64,000 bases of DNA from JBOZRQ01 sp050789255 (GCA_050789255.1 JBOZRQ010000049.1:206818-270817); one strand, 5' to 3'; numbered from the stretch's first letter, positions 49,574-58,761 are shown. Numbers and translations are program-made. Notes: generated from the letters alone by a model not told the origin.

Positions 49574-50173
49574 CTACCCCTGCTCACCCCCCTGCTGGGA
49601 GGCCGCGCCTTCCTTGGCCTTCTCGGCCTCGGTGAGCGCCTGCCACATCTTGCGGAACTCCAGCCCGACCAGGATCAGACCGGGCAGGATCACAAACGTA
49701 ATCACTCCGGCCGGCTTCCGCAGGAAGGCGGTGACATACCCGAAGTAGGGAATGCGCCATTCGTAACGGCCAACCACTTGCTGCGGCCCCACCACCTGCA
49801 GGTCGGGCGCCTCGTTGGCGTCGCCCTGGGTGGTGTAGCCCACCGGCTTGCCGTTGACCAAGATGGTGCCTGTGACGCGGTGGGTGATCAGCATGTCGGC
49901 CTTCTCCTGGGCCCGGTAGGTGATGATATCGCCGTCCCGGATCTCCTGGACCGGATCAGCGAGCGGTTTGACAACGATCACGTCGCCCGTGTGAATCGTC
50001 GGCTCCATGGACCCACTGACCACGTTAAGGACCTTGTGCCCCATCACCGTGGGGATCGCATCGCCGGAGCGGCGGGCCGAGAACGCCAGCGCTGTTGAGC
50101 CGATAATGACGAGGACGAGCGCTGCGGTGAAGAGCAGGTTCAGGACCTTCAGGGCGATCTTGAGAGCCTTCAC
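49574..50173 (-). CDS. sipW: Signal peptidase I, SipW type
   Basis: This 199-residue ER-type signal peptidase has an N-terminal membrane helix, the catalytic Ser in VVSGSMEPTIHTGDVIVV, the His in LITHRVTG that takes the place of Lys, and GDANEAPD. A second membrane helix (AGVITFVILPGLILVG) lies near the C-terminus. SipW is dedicated to TasA-family substrates, which are encoded next to it. GTG at 50173 follows GGAGGG. Confidence 0.95.
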   Translation of the reverse strand: MKALKIALKVLNLLFTAALVLVIIGSTALAFSARRSGDAIPTVMGHKVLNVVSGSMEPTIHTGDVIVVKPLADPVQEIRDGDIITYRAQEKADMLITHRVTGTILVNGKPVGYTTQGDANEAPDLQVVGPQQVVGRYEWRIPYFGYVTAFLRKPAGVITFVILPGLILVGLEFRKMWQALTEAEKAKEGAASQQGGEQG

Positions 50174-50189
50174 GGATTCACCCTCCTGT

Positions 50190-50978
50190 TCAGGTGGCTA
50201 CCTCGCGCCCCCCACCACTGGTGCTTGAAGCCTCCGCCGGGGCCTCCGCAGGCGAGGTCTCTGCCTTCGGGGCCTCCTCTACTGCTGGCGCCTCTACCGG
50301 GGGTGCCACTACCACTGGTGCTTCGACTGCCGGTGCCTCCGGCGCCGGCTCCGGCGCCACGACCTCGGTCCGCAACGCCCCGTCCTCGGGCAAGAAGTCG
50401 TCGTCGGGCAGGGCGAGCGGCTCGGGCTCCTCCGAACCGGTCTTGGGGGAATCCGACCGAGGGGTAGAGCTACAGCCTGTGATATGCTCATGCTCTTCGG
50501 CAGCGTCGGCGGGTTTGGTCACCTCGCCGCCCAGGGTGATCACCGACTGAAATCCCCCTGGTTCGCCGGTTACAACCACCTGACCCGCAATCGGGAAGGG
50601 GGGCCCCACCGCCGCCTTGGTGAAGTAGATGATCGCCACCTCACCGGGGCCAATCGAGGTAGGCATGATCTCCACATCGCTGGTCTCAAGCCAACCCGTG
50701 GCCGTGATCGACAGTTGCACGCGCCAGGTGGATGATGTACGGACCTCTCCCAGCGGGGCATGCTCGCACCGGTCACCGACGTGTAAGGACAGGTTGACTG
50801 AGCCGGGCGTTACTACTGGGGGAGTGGGACCAATCGCTCCAAAGACGATACCGCCTTGCTTGTGGTCCGTGGCGAGAGCAACGGTGGATGCCTCGCCGAG
50901 AATGCTCATCAGCAGAGGCACCACCAAGAGAGCGAGGACCCAGCCCGACCGGCTGACCCTGCCGCGACGAGTGCCCAC
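50190..50978 (-). CDS. Exported protein with Pro/Ala/Glu-rich tail
   Basis: This 262-residue protein has a basic start and a signal helix (GWVLALLVVPLLMSIL), then a beta-rich part of about 130 residues. The C-terminal 90 residues are low in complexity (repeats such as APEAPAVEAPVVVAPP), acidic and probably disordered, a spacer often found in cell-wall proteins. No sorting motif is seen. GTG at 50978 follows GGGGGGAAATTGC. It leads the sipW-tasA run and may be a matrix or anchoring protein. I cannot name a family. Confidence 0.65.
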   Translation of the reverse strand: MGTRRGRVSRSGWVLALLVVPLLMSILGEASTVALATDHKQGGIVFGAIGPTPPVVTPGSVNLSLHVGDRCEHAPLGEVRTSSTWRVQLSITATGWLETSDVEIMPTSIGPGEVAIIYFTKAAVGPPFPIAGQVVVTGEPGGFQSVITLGGEVTKPADAAEEHEHITGCSSTPRSDSPKTGSEEPEPLALPDDDFLPEDGALRTEVVAPEPAPEAPAVEAPVVVAPPVEAPAVEEAPKAETSPAEAPAEASSTSGGGREVAT

Positions 50979-51114
50979 GCAATTTCCCCCCTGCCCGGGC
51001 GGCGGTCAATTTTCGATCTATTCGCTACGGTCCATAGATTTCTGTCGGTCGATTCCCATTTCCTTCCAATTCTTGTCGTTCCCTAGAACATCCTCCAAGC
51101 GTAATAGGCTCAGA

Positions 51115-51147
51115 CAAAAACAAGCCAACCTCTGAAAGGTTGGCTTG
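51115..51147 (-). terminator. Rho-independent terminator of rng
   Basis: CAAGCCAACC pairs with GGTTGGCTTG and is followed by TTTTTGTC on the minus strand, just past the rng stop. Confidence 0.88.
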
Positions 51148-51167
51148 TGCCCACGAGCGTCCGTCTC

Positions 51168-52865
51168 CTATACGATGCGGGCCTTGGCGTACGTCCGGTA
51201 CGCCTTCACGATCTCAACCCTGATCCGCTTGCCCGCCATACCCCCGGCGCCCTCCACGTCGATGACGTAGCCATCGATCCTTGCGATGCCGTCGGACTGG
51301 TTGGTAACGTGGGCTTCGTCGATTTTGATCTCAACGGTCTGCCCGGGTTTGACCGGCAGAGCCCGCTCCTCTACCTCCGCACGGGAGCCGAGCACCTTGA
51401 GGCTCATCTCCTCCAGGTGGACCTCGTTGTTCCCGCGCACATAGATGATTTTGCCGAGCTCCTTCTCCAGCTCCTTCAGGTTGGATCCTCCGGCGCCGAT
51501 CAAGAGCGCCGCCACGCTCGGGTGAACCTCCATGAGCAGCGCCTCACTCGAGCTCTGCTTGAGGATGCGCCTGATTTCCGCGCGCACCCGGCGGGCCATG
51601 GTCTCCTCCGACAGAACCTTCCCCCGCCCGTCGCAGTAGGTACAGGGGCGCATCATGGCCTCGTCGAGGTTCTGGCGGGACTTTTTGCGGGTCATCTCCA
51701 CCAGCCCTAGTTGGGTCAGACCGAGCACGTTGGCGCGGGTACGGTCGCGCCGCAGTTCCTCCTCCAACGCCCTCAGCACCTTCTGCCGGTGGTCGTGGAT
51801 CTCCATGTCGATGAAGTCAATGATGATGATGCCGCCAATGTCCCGAAGGCGCAGTTGCCGGGCGATCTCCCGGGCCGCCTCAAGGTTGGTCTTAAAGACC
51901 GTATCGGCCAGGTTTGTGGTGCCCACGAACTTGCCGGTGTTCACGTCGATGGCGGTGAGCGCCTCGGTCTGGTCAATGACGATGTAGCCGCCGCTCTTCA
52001 GCCAGACCCGCTTCTTCAGCGCCTTTTCCAGCTCCAGCTCCACACCGTGGAAGTCAAACAGCGACTGATCCTGCCGGTTGTAGAGCTTGAGCCGGTCCTT
52101 GAGCGTAGGGGCGTGCAGCTCCAGGATATCCTGTGCCTTGGTGTGCTCTTCCTTGTTATCGATGATGAGCTGGCTGACGCTGTCGTCGAACCAGTCGCGC
52201 ACGATGCGGTGGACCAGTCCCAGGTCGCGGTGCAGCATCGACGGGGCGTGGGCTGTTTCCGCGCGGCTGGAGATGCGCTCCCACAGGCGAACCAGGAAGG
52301 CCACGTCCTGCGCAAGCTCCTCCTCCTTGGCCCCTTCAGCAATGGTGCGGACGATCAGGCCTACGCCCTCAGGCTTCACCTTGGATGCCAACTGCTTGAG
52401 GCGGTCGCGCTCCTTCTCGTCGGCAATGCGGCGGCTCACCCCGATGTAGTCCACATTGGGCATCAGCACAAGGAAGCGGCCGGGCAGGGTGATATGCCGG
52501 GTAACGCGGGCCCCCTTGGTGCCAATGGGCTCCTTGGCCACCTGTACAATAATCTCCTGACCGGGGCGCACAATGTCCTTGATGGTGATGTTCTTGGGGG
52601 TAGTGGTCTCCACGCCGTCCTCATCGAACTCGCCCTTGCCCGGGAGCGCATCGTCTACGTACAGGAAGGAGTTGCGGTCCAGACCAATGTCGACGAAGGC
52701 TGCCTGCATGCCAGGCAGCACATTTTCGACCCGCCCTTTGTAGATGTTCCCCACGACCCGCTGATGTACGGGGCGTTCAATGGAGATCTCTACCAGTTCA
52801 CCTTCCTCAAGCACGGCTGCCCGGGTCTCGTCTACATCCACCGAGACCAGAATCTCTTTTCTCAG
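51168..52865 (-). CDS. rng: Ribonuclease G/E family endoribonuclease
   Basis: This endoribonuclease processes rRNA and decays mRNA. An N-terminal S1 domain (VGNIYKGRVENVLPGMQAAF) is followed by the catalytic domain (TAIDVNTGKFVG, IIIIDFIDM) and the zinc-link motif CTYCDGRGKVLSEE. Homologues open KEILVSVDVDETR, and those codons lie in frame upstream of the first GTG (52841). No ATG, GTG or TTG precedes them, so I place the start at CTG 52865, 6 bases after GGGGGA; an ATT start is also possible. The product is about 565 residues. Confidence 0.9.
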   Translation of the reverse strand: MRKEILVSVDVDETRAAVLEEGELVEISIERPVHQRVVGNIYKGRVENVLPGMQAAFVDIGLDRNSFLYVDDALPGKGEFDEDGVETTTPKNITIKDIVRPGQEIIVQVAKEPIGTKGARVTRHITLPGRFLVLMPNVDYIGVSRRIADEKERDRLKQLASKVKPEGVGLIVRTIAEGAKEEELAQDVAFLVRLWERISSRAETAHAPSMLHRDLGLVHRIVRDWFDDSVSQLIIDNKEEHTKAQDILELHAPTLKDRLKLYNRQDQSLFDFHGVELELEKALKKRVWLKSGGYIVIDQTEALTAIDVNTGKFVGTTNLADTVFKTNLEAAREIARQLRLRDIGGIIIIDFIDMEIHDHRQKVLRALEEELRRDRTRANVLGLTQLGLVEMTRKKSRQNLDEAMMRPCTYCDGRGKVLSEETMARRVRAEIRRILKQSSSEALLMEVHPSVAALLIGAGGSNLKELEKELGKIIYVRGNNEVHLEEMSLKVLGSRAEVEERALPVKPGQTVEIKIDEAHVTNQSDGIARIDGYVIDVEGAGGMAGKRIRVEIVKAYRTYAKARIV

Positions 52866-52961
52866 AAAAAATCCCCCATCTCTTTTGGGGTTGATATATC
52901 GTCAGGCGCCGGGGGCGCCCAAACTCACCAGGTGTATTTCCTACGCCGTAGTATGCCTCGT

Positions 52962-53732
52962 TCAAATGGATTCTTCTCCCACAGGCCAATTCCTGCCGAC
53001 AGCCTGTCCCACCATGCGCCTGGCCATGCTGATCGCCTCCCGCACAGGCCGCCCCTCCAGACCCGGCACCTTCCGGACGAAGAGCGGCATCTCGGGGCTC
53101 CAGTGGAAGGAGGCAACGACGGAGAGCCTGCGGCCGGGCGCCTCTGGCAGGTCGAACTCGCCCAGCGGCTTGGCGTGCAGTTGGGTCACCCCGGTCGGGA
53201 CCTTGCCTTGCCAGCCCAGGTGGGGCAGCACCCACTTCAGGGCATCGTTCCCCGTCAGCACCAGGGTGTGGACCGGGCTCTCCCGCAAGATCGCCCAGGT
53301 CAGCTCAAGTCCGTTCTTCACCAACTCCGGTCCCCGGGGGCTCTTGAGGACCTGCATGGCCAGGTCCTTTTCGCAGGGCCAGTGGACCAGCTCGGTCGCC
53401 AGGTAGGGCGCCCCGCCCATGATCGCCTGGTAGTGGCCATAGGGGTCCCGCTTCTCGGGGCGCTCCCGGTAGTAGGCCAAGTACGCATCCAGCCCCGTCT
53501 CGATGGTGGGCGCCGACTCCTCGGGCACCAGGAGCACATGCGGCCCCAGAAAACATACCTCCGCCTGCTCCACGGGGCCGCGGAAGTGCTCCGGCAACCG
53601 CAGGCTGCCGCCCTCCAATCCGTATCGTTCCCGCTGATGGGCCACAAACGGCTCGCTCGCTCCCTCGCCGCCGGCCTTCAGCGCTAGCCGATCCTCATTC
53701 AACTGCATGGCCAGCCGTTCCTTCCAAGTCAT
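52962..53732 (-). CDS. Hypothetical protein, possibly uracil-DNA-glycosylase-like fold
   Basis: This 256-residue soluble protein has weak resemblance to the UDG superfamily in LVLTGNDALKWVLPHLGW and the late VVASFHWSPE, which recall the family motifs near the C-terminus. No iron-sulfur cysteines are present. It starts at ATG 53732, after GGGAGGGATCAGC. It precedes rng, with 97 bases between that include a GGCGCC-based hairpin. I treat it as unassigned; DNA glycosylase activity would be a guess. Confidence 0.65.
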   Translation of the reverse strand: MTWKERLAMQLNEDRLALKAGGEGASEPFVAHQRERYGLEGGSLRLPEHFRGPVEQAEVCFLGPHVLLVPEESAPTIETGLDAYLAYYRERPEKRDPYGHYQAIMGGAPYLATELVHWPCEKDLAMQVLKSPRGPELVKNGLELTWAILRESPVHTLVLTGNDALKWVLPHLGWQGKVPTGVTQLHAKPLGEFDLPEAPGRRLSVVASFHWSPEMPLFVRKVPGLEGRPVREAISMARRMVGQAVGRNWPVGEESI

Positions 53733-53820
53733 GCTGATCCCTCCCACTCTTCTGTCGATTCTACCACGCAGGAGTTATGGCGCCAGGCTCCGAAGCAGAA
53801 ACCTGAGGTGTTGTACGATC

Positions 53821-54288
53821 ATGGAATGGTTCAAGGGTCGTGGACAGTGGATTCTCCTGGGTGTCGTCCTCGTCGGCCTCTTCCTGTACAGAACGATCTT
53901 CGGGGGCAGCGCACCGTTAACGCCCGAGGATCTTGCGGCCCGTGAGCCCGAAATCAACAACCTGTTCTTGCGGCTTCCGCCCTACCCCGGTAGCCAGGAG
54001 CCCAAACAAGCCAAAGAGATCACCCCTGGCTCCATCATCGTCGAGCGGGTCTACCCGGCACAGGCCGAGTACGAGCAGGTCCGGGCTTTCTATCTCAAGG
54101 AAGCGGATGTGGTTGGCTGGGAGACCATTGGCCAGCAGCCCAACGTCCCCGGATTCACCACGCCGGTTCAAGTCTTCCGCAGCGGCGACTACCACCTGCT
54201 GCTCACGGTAAGCCCGACCTCGATCCGCCTCCGGATTGTCCTGGGCGATCTGGCCCAGTTGATCGGACAGAAGCTCCTGCCCGACTAA
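53821..54288 (+). CDS. Hypothetical membrane-anchored protein
   Basis: This 155-residue protein has an N-terminal anchor (WILLGVVLVGLFLYRTIFGG) and a predicted extracytoplasmic alpha/beta domain with YPAQAEYEQVRAFYLKEA and VGWETIG. The pattern of a periodic helix followed by strands recalls small domains found in Firmicute lipoproteins, but I recognise no named family. GAGGTG precedes the ATG by 10 bases. It converges on the spoIVFB gene and shares its terminator. Confidence 0.7.
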   Translation: MEWFKGRGQWILLGVVLVGLFLYRTIFGGSAPLTPEDLAAREPEINNLFLRLPPYPGSQEPKQAKEITPGSIIVERVYPAQAEYEQVRAFYLKEADVVGWETIGQQPNVPGFTTPVQVFRSGDYHLLLTVSPTSIRLRIVLGDLAQLIGQKLLPD

Positions 54289-54291
54289 TCG

Positions 54292-54328
54292 CAAAACACC
54301 CCGGCTGGGACACAGCCGGGGTGTTTTG
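54292..54328 (-). terminator. Bidirectional terminator
   Basis: AAAACACCCCGGCTG pairs with CAGCCGGGGTGTTTT. T-runs lie on both strands, so it can end both the 53821 gene and spoIVFB. Confidence 0.9.
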
Positions 54329-54329
54329 C

Positions 54330-55184
54330 TTACATATCGAGAATCTGCTCGACCGTCACCTGGGGGCCGAGTTCCTGGAAGGCGTCCATCAGTTCCGCCT
54401 CGTGGAGCGTCCCCAGGGGGCGAAGGTTCCGGTCCACCACGAGGACCAGGTGATAACGGCGGGCAGCGAGATGCTCCAACACCTCGCTGAGGCGGGTGCC
54501 CTCTACGGCCACCATCTGGCCGGTGGGCAGTACCCGGCGGGCGGCTAGCCGCTCTCGCTTCTGCAGGAACTGGCGGTAGGAGCGATAGGTCACGCCATCC
54601 ATCTCCCGTCCGGCCGTGAGGCCGACAAAGATCCCGCCGATCAGCGGGGTGGCGAAGAACTGGCCGGTCTTCCAGAGCACTAGCACGGCAGCCCCAGACA
54701 TGATCAGGCCACAGAGCCGTCCGGACCAGACCATCCATCGGGTGACGGTGCGGTAGCCCCAGCGCTGGGCCAGCAGCCCGCGCAAGGCACGTCCGCCATC
54801 CAGCGGCAGGGCGGGCACCAGGTTAAAGAAGGCCAGGTTGGTGTTCAGCTCAAAACAGAACCGCAGCAACCGCTGATCCCACAGTTCGCTGCCGCTGAGG
54901 AAGAGGGCGAACCCGGCCAGGAAAAAGCTCTGAAACGGTCCGGCCATCGCGACCGACGCCTCGGCCTGGGGGTCAGCCTCCAGGCTGGAGTCCAGCAGCG
55001 CCATGCCGCCGAGGGGGGTGAGCAGCAGCTCCTCCACATGCACACCGAGCACCCACGCCACAATGAGGTGCGCCAGCTCGTGGGCTGCCAGTGAGCCCAG
55101 GAGCACCAACACCTCCATCTGATACCCCGCGAAAGTGCCGGCAACAAGGAGGGCCACGAAGAGCCAGTGGACCCGCACCCTCAT
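54330..55184 (-). CDS. spoIVFB: SpoIVFB-type site-2 protease (M50)
   Basis: This 284-residue membrane protease has the HELAH metal motif in SLAAHELAHLIVAW and the second motif LPLDGGRALRG, which is the SpoIVFB/S2P layout, with about five to six helices. A C-terminal CBS-like domain (about 220-284) is present, as in B. subtilis SpoIVFB. In sporulation it releases sigma-K. Here its partner gene lies directly upstream. Whether sigma-K is encoded elsewhere cannot be seen. Confidence 0.92.
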   Translation of the reverse strand: MRVRVHWLFVALLVAGTFAGYQMEVLVLLGSLAAHELAHLIVAWVLGVHVEELLLTPLGGMALLDSSLEADPQAEASVAMAGPFQSFFLAGFALFLSGSELWDQRLLRFCFELNTNLAFFNLVPALPLDGGRALRGLLAQRWGYRTVTRWMVWSGRLCGLIMSGAAVLVLWKTGQFFATPLIGGIFVGLTAGREMDGVTYRSYRQFLQKRERLAARRVLPTGQMVAVEGTRLSEVLEHLAARRYHLVLVVDRNLRPLGTLHEAELMDAFQELGPQVTVEQILDM

Positions 55185-55204
55185 GCCGGCGATATCTCCC
55201 AGCC

Positions 55205-56083
55205 TCAGAGTTTTCGCCCTCCCAGCCCGAGGTAGCTCGCCGGGTCGACCGAGTTGCGGTCAGGCCAGATGCGCACCTCGAAGTGAACATGGGGCGGGAG
55301 GGACTTCTCCAGCCCGGAAGGGCTTCCGACCGTCGCGATCGGATCGCTTTGCCGAACCTGCTGCCCGGCCTTTACCAGGACACCGTCGACCTGGGCGTAG
55401 ACCCCGAGCATGTTGCCGTGGCGAATCTCCACCACTTGACCCAGCTTCTCGTCATGCAGCACCTTCATGACGGTCCCGTCGGCCACGGCGATCACCGGGG
55501 TGCCGGCCTTGGCCACCAGGTCGATCCCGTGGTGAAACAGATCTCCCCCGCCGGGCGGGGGCCAACCAAACTCGTACAGCACGGTGCCGGAGACGGGCAT
55601 CACCGGTTTCGCCGCGGCGCGGGGGCTCTCCGCTGGCGCCGTCGGGGCGGGCTGGCTCAAGGGGGGTGTGGCCTGGGGTCGGGGCTGGGCTTCCTCTTGC
55701 TGCTGAGGGGGAGAAGCCGAGGGGGCGGTTTCGGGCAGTTCCACCCAGGTCTTTGCCCGCTCCACGCCGGCGGCCATCAGACCGCTCATGGCCCTCGTCC
55801 AGCCGCCGCGCTCCCTGGCCCAGCCGTTCAGGCCGAGCGCTGTGCCCTTGAAGTCGTAGTCCGAAGTGGCGACCCAGGTTGCCGCTGCCTTGGCCTGGGC
55901 GAGCGGGCCAACGGGCACCACACTCACGAGGCCTGCGCCAGCCACCATGATCCCCGAAAGGATGATCTGGACATAAAGGCGGCTCTCCCGGAACGTCGCA
56001 AAGGCCTCGCCAAACTGAGCGGCGGCTCCTTGCATGCGCTGCACGGCAGACTCCGCCGTCTCCAAGAGCCTCTGCCTGGACAT
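55205..56083 (-). CDS. SpoIVFA-like M23 (LytM) peptidase-domain protein
   Basis: This 292-residue protein has one membrane helix (about 50-68), a proline-rich linker and a C-terminal M23 domain. The zinc residues appear intact: HHGIDLVAKAGTPV (HxxxD) and HVHFEVR (HxH). By place it corresponds to SpoIVFA, which holds SpoIVFB inactive; the M23 domain of B. subtilis SpoIVFA is thought to be inactive. ATG at 56083 follows GGAGGGG. Confidence 0.85.
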   Translation of the reverse strand: MSRQRLLETAESAVQRMQGAAAQFGEAFATFRESRLYVQIILSGIMVAGAGLVSVVPVGPLAQAKAAATWVATSDYDFKGTALGLNGWARERGGWTRAMSGLMAAGVERAKTWVELPETAPSASPPQQQEEAQPRPQATPPLSQPAPTAPAESPRAAAKPVMPVSGTVLYEFGWPPPGGGDLFHHGIDLVAKAGTPVIAVADGTVMKVLHDEKLGQVVEIRHGNMLGVYAQVDGVLVKAGQQVRQSDPIATVGSPSGLEKSLPPHVHFEVRIWPDRNSVDPASYLGLGGRKL

Positions 56084-56230
56084 GCAATCCCCTCCGCTAC
56101 CCATGTCTATGGACGGGCTCCGGAATTATGACGCGCGCCCAATCCCCGCAAAACCTGCAGACAGGGCGAAACTTTTTAACGAGTTCTACGTTATGTCTGG
56201 CAGAGCCCCACGAGGGAAGGAGTGGCAAGG

Positions 56231-56782
56231 ATGAAACGAGGAACGCTGCTGGCGGTCGCCGTTCTGGCAGCCCTGACTCTGACCGTTACCGGCTGCAGCA
56301 AGAAGAAGAGCCCGGAGAATCTGCAAGGTGAGATCGCTCGCCTACAGGCAGACCTGAAGCTGGCGGAGGACAAGAACAAGCAGCTGGTCCAGGACGCCGA
56401 GCGAGCAGCCCTGAAGGCCTCCGAGGAGAAGGTGACCCTGGAGGATGCCATCCGAGCCCTCCAGATGCGCACCATGCTCCAGCGTACGGACACCTTCAAG
56501 GTGGAGCCCTTCGCCCCGACTGAGAATGGCTGGCTGATCATCGATGGCGAGCACACCTACACCTTGCAGGGATACGCCGATGCGCAGAAAGTAGTCTTCT
56601 TCTGGGCCGTGCCCAACTCGGAGCCGCAGAAGCTGGGGGAGGACACCAACGGCAAGGACGGCTGGACCTGGCGGGGCACGATCCCGCCCGGGAACATGCG
56701 GGCCTTCTTCGCTCAGGTCCATTACGCCGGAGGGGTCTCGACCTACAGCCCGGTCCTGGCGATGCGGAGCGGCGGCAAATAA
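56231..56782 (+). CDS. Hypothetical lipoprotein with coiled-coil
   Basis: This 183-residue protein has a lipoprotein signal peptide ending in LTVTGC, with lipid-modified Cys at about residue 23. A coiled coil follows (GEIARLQADLKLAEDKNKQLVQ, about 33-75). The C-terminal half is a beta-rich domain (WLIIDGEHTYTLQGYADAQKVVFFW) like an Ig-fold. No family is recognised. AAGGAG lies 8 bases before ATG 56231. It diverges from the spoIVFA-like gene. Confidence 0.75.
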   Translation: MKRGTLLAVAVLAALTLTVTGCSKKKSPENLQGEIARLQADLKLAEDKNKQLVQDAERAALKASEEKVTLEDAIRALQMRTMLQRTDTFKVEPFAPTENGWLIIDGEHTYTLQGYADAQKVVFFWAVPNSEPQKLGEDTNGKDGWTWRGTIPPGNMRAFFAQVHYAGGVSTYSPVLAMRSGGK

Positions 56783-56791
56783 GCAAGAAAT

Positions 56792-56823
56792 CGGGAGGGG
56801 CCCAGTGCCCCTCCCGTTCGTTT
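56792..56823 (+). terminator. Terminator of the lipoprotein gene
   Basis: CGGGAGGGGC pairs with GCCCCTCCCG and is followed by TTCGTTT. It abuts the convergent HD-GYP gene, whose stop it overlaps. Confidence 0.75.
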
Positions 56824-58612
56824 ATACACGTACCATTTCAAGCTCACGCCCCCGTATGCGATCCAGTTCCTCTGCGGGAAGAGACATGAGCGCATCGACC
56901 ACACGGGCATCGAACTGGGTGCCGGCGCCCTTTCTGATCTCCTCCAGGGCGTAGTCGTGGCTGCGCCCCTTGCGGTATGGCCGGTCCGAGGTGATCGCAT
57001 CGTAGGCGTCCGCAACGGCAAAGATCCGGGCGCCGAGGGGGATCGCCTCCCCGGCCAGCCGCTCGGGGTAACCGGTCCCGTCGTACCGCTCATGATGATG
57101 GAGGATGATCGAGGTGGCCTCCTTCAGGAACTCAATGCCCTTGAGCATCTCGTAGCCGAAGCGGGTGTGCTGCCGCATGATCTCCCACTCATGCTCGTCG
57201 AGCGGCCCCGGCTTGCGCAGAATCGCATCGGGCACCCCGATCTTGCCGATGTCGTGCAGGAGGGCGCCCCGCATGATCGGCACCAGCTGTTCCTCCGGCA
57301 CACCAAGCTGCTGGGCCAGGGAGAGCGTGTACTGCACCACCCGGCGGGAGTGACCCTCGGTTTCATGGTCCCGGATCTCCAGGGCCTTGATGAGCGCCTC
57401 CAGCGTCCCCATATAGGCCCGCTCTACCTCGGCTACTGCGTTGCGCATGTCGGCCACGAGGGCGGCGTTGCCCAGCGCCGACCCCGTAAGGTGGACGAAT
57501 GCCTGCAGGATCCGCAGCTCCTCCTCGTCCAGCGGGTGGTCGGCCTCCACCCGGCAGAGTTCCAGGGTGCCGAAGTGCTCGCCGTCCAGGGTGATCGGCA
57601 GGGCATGCAAGGGTTGGGCCTGGGCGACCGCTTCCAGGTCTGTGCCGGCGCACTCGACGATCACCTGCGGGGTGCGGCGCCCTGAGCGGGTCACCGTAAG
57701 CCGTATGCACGCAGGCTCAAACAGCTTGGCAGCCGCCTGCGCCACGTGGCGCAGCAGCGGCGTGACACCAACCTGAGTGTGCGCCAGGCCGGCGGCGGCC
57801 GTTTCCAGGAACTCCAGGGCCGTATCAAGCCGGGTTCGGTTTTGCGAGGTGACTGTGTAGAGGCGCGCATTCTCCAGGGCCAGGGCCGCTTGCGCCGCCA
57901 GCGCCGAGACAAGCGAAATCTCCGCTGTGGAGATCGGCCCGCTCTTCTCCTGGTAGACCACCAGCGTTCCGCGAAACCGGTCCTGCCAAAGCAGCGGGAC
58001 GGCCACCATGGCCTCTACCCCGGCCTGGGCAAAGATCGCCTGCAGGCCCGCCGTCCGGAAGTCCTTGCCCAGGTGCTCGACCACGACAGGCTGCCGGGTC
58101 AGCCGGCACCACTCCACGGGCGAGGAGCCCTTTTGCGACCCCTTGAGGGCCTGCATGAACTCTTCGAGATGCTGGGACGGCAGGCCGTGGCTGGCAGCCA
58201 GCGAGAGTGGGGAGCGCTCGTCGGCCCCACCCAGGATCAGCACCGCCTTTGTGAACCGGGTATAGTTCACCACCTGGCGCACGACCAGCCCGGCGACCTC
58301 CGTGAGGTCCAGCACCGCGGCCATCGCCCGGGAGGCGTGGAGAACGGTCTGCAGCTGTCGGTTCCGCTGTTCGAGGAGCCGGCTCTTCTCCTCGATGGCA
58401 GCCTCCGACCGGGCCAGCCGCTGGAGGAGTCCCCTGGCGGTACCCAGTCCCCACCAGGCCATTAGCGGTCCGACCAAGAAGAACAACAACAGGTCGATGG
58501 TCCGTTCACCCCAAGACCCCGGCTGGACGACGCTCCCCTTCCAAACCAGTTCGTAAAGCAGAACCAGTCCCATGAGGGCTGCCGGGATCAGGGACCGCGT
58601 GCGAATTTGCAT
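56822..58612 (-). CDS. Membrane-linked GAF and HD-GYP phosphodiesterase
   Basis: This 596-residue protein has two N-terminal membrane helices (about 8-55), a coiled coil, a GAF domain (about 90-245), a second GAF-like region (about 265-385) and a C-terminal HD-GYP domain. The HD-GYP motifs are complete: GALLHDIGKIGVPDAIL, HHHERYDGTGYPERL and FAVADAYDAITSDRPYR. Such enzymes hydrolyse cyclic di-GMP or related dinucleotides. No GGDEF domain is present. ATG at 58612 follows GGGGGAG. Confidence 0.92.
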   Translation of the reverse strand: MQIRTRSLIPAALMGLVLLYELVWKGSVVQPGSWGERTIDLLLFFLVGPLMAWWGLGTARGLLQRLARSEAAIEEKSRLLEQRNRQLQTVLHASRAMAAVLDLTEVAGLVVRQVVNYTRFTKAVLILGGADERSPLSLAASHGLPSQHLEEFMQALKGSQKGSSPVEWCRLTRQPVVVEHLGKDFRTAGLQAIFAQAGVEAMVAVPLLWQDRFRGTLVVYQEKSGPISTAEISLVSALAAQAALALENARLYTVTSQNRTRLDTALEFLETAAAGLAHTQVGVTPLLRHVAQAAAKLFEPACIRLTVTRSGRRTPQVIVECAGTDLEAVAQAQPLHALPITLDGEHFGTLELCRVEADHPLDEEELRILQAFVHLTGSALGNAALVADMRNAVAEVERAYMGTLEALIKALEIRDHETEGHSRRVVQYTLSLAQQLGVPEEQLVPIMRGALLHDIGKIGVPDAILRKPGPLDEHEWEIMRQHTRFGYEMLKGIEFLKEATSIILHHHERYDGTGYPERLAGEAIPLGARIFAVADAYDAITSDRPYRKGRSHDYALEEIRKGAGTQFDARVVDALMSLPAEELDRIRGRELEMVRV

Positions 58613-58722
58613 GTCCCTCGCTCCCCCCAAGCACGCAACTTCCAGGCATGATCGATCATTACGGAATATTTGACGAGAAAATTCGACGTATGATTGTATT
58701 TTCCTGCCAGATGGAAGCGAAC

Positions 58723-58761
58723 GGAAAATAAAACGAGGCTTCCCAGATGGGAAGCCTCGTT
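58723..58761 (-). terminator. Rho-independent terminator of speH
   Basis: AACGAGGCTTCCC pairs with GGGAAGCCTCGTT, followed on the minus strand by TTATTTTCC, 12 bases past the speH stop. Confidence 0.9.
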
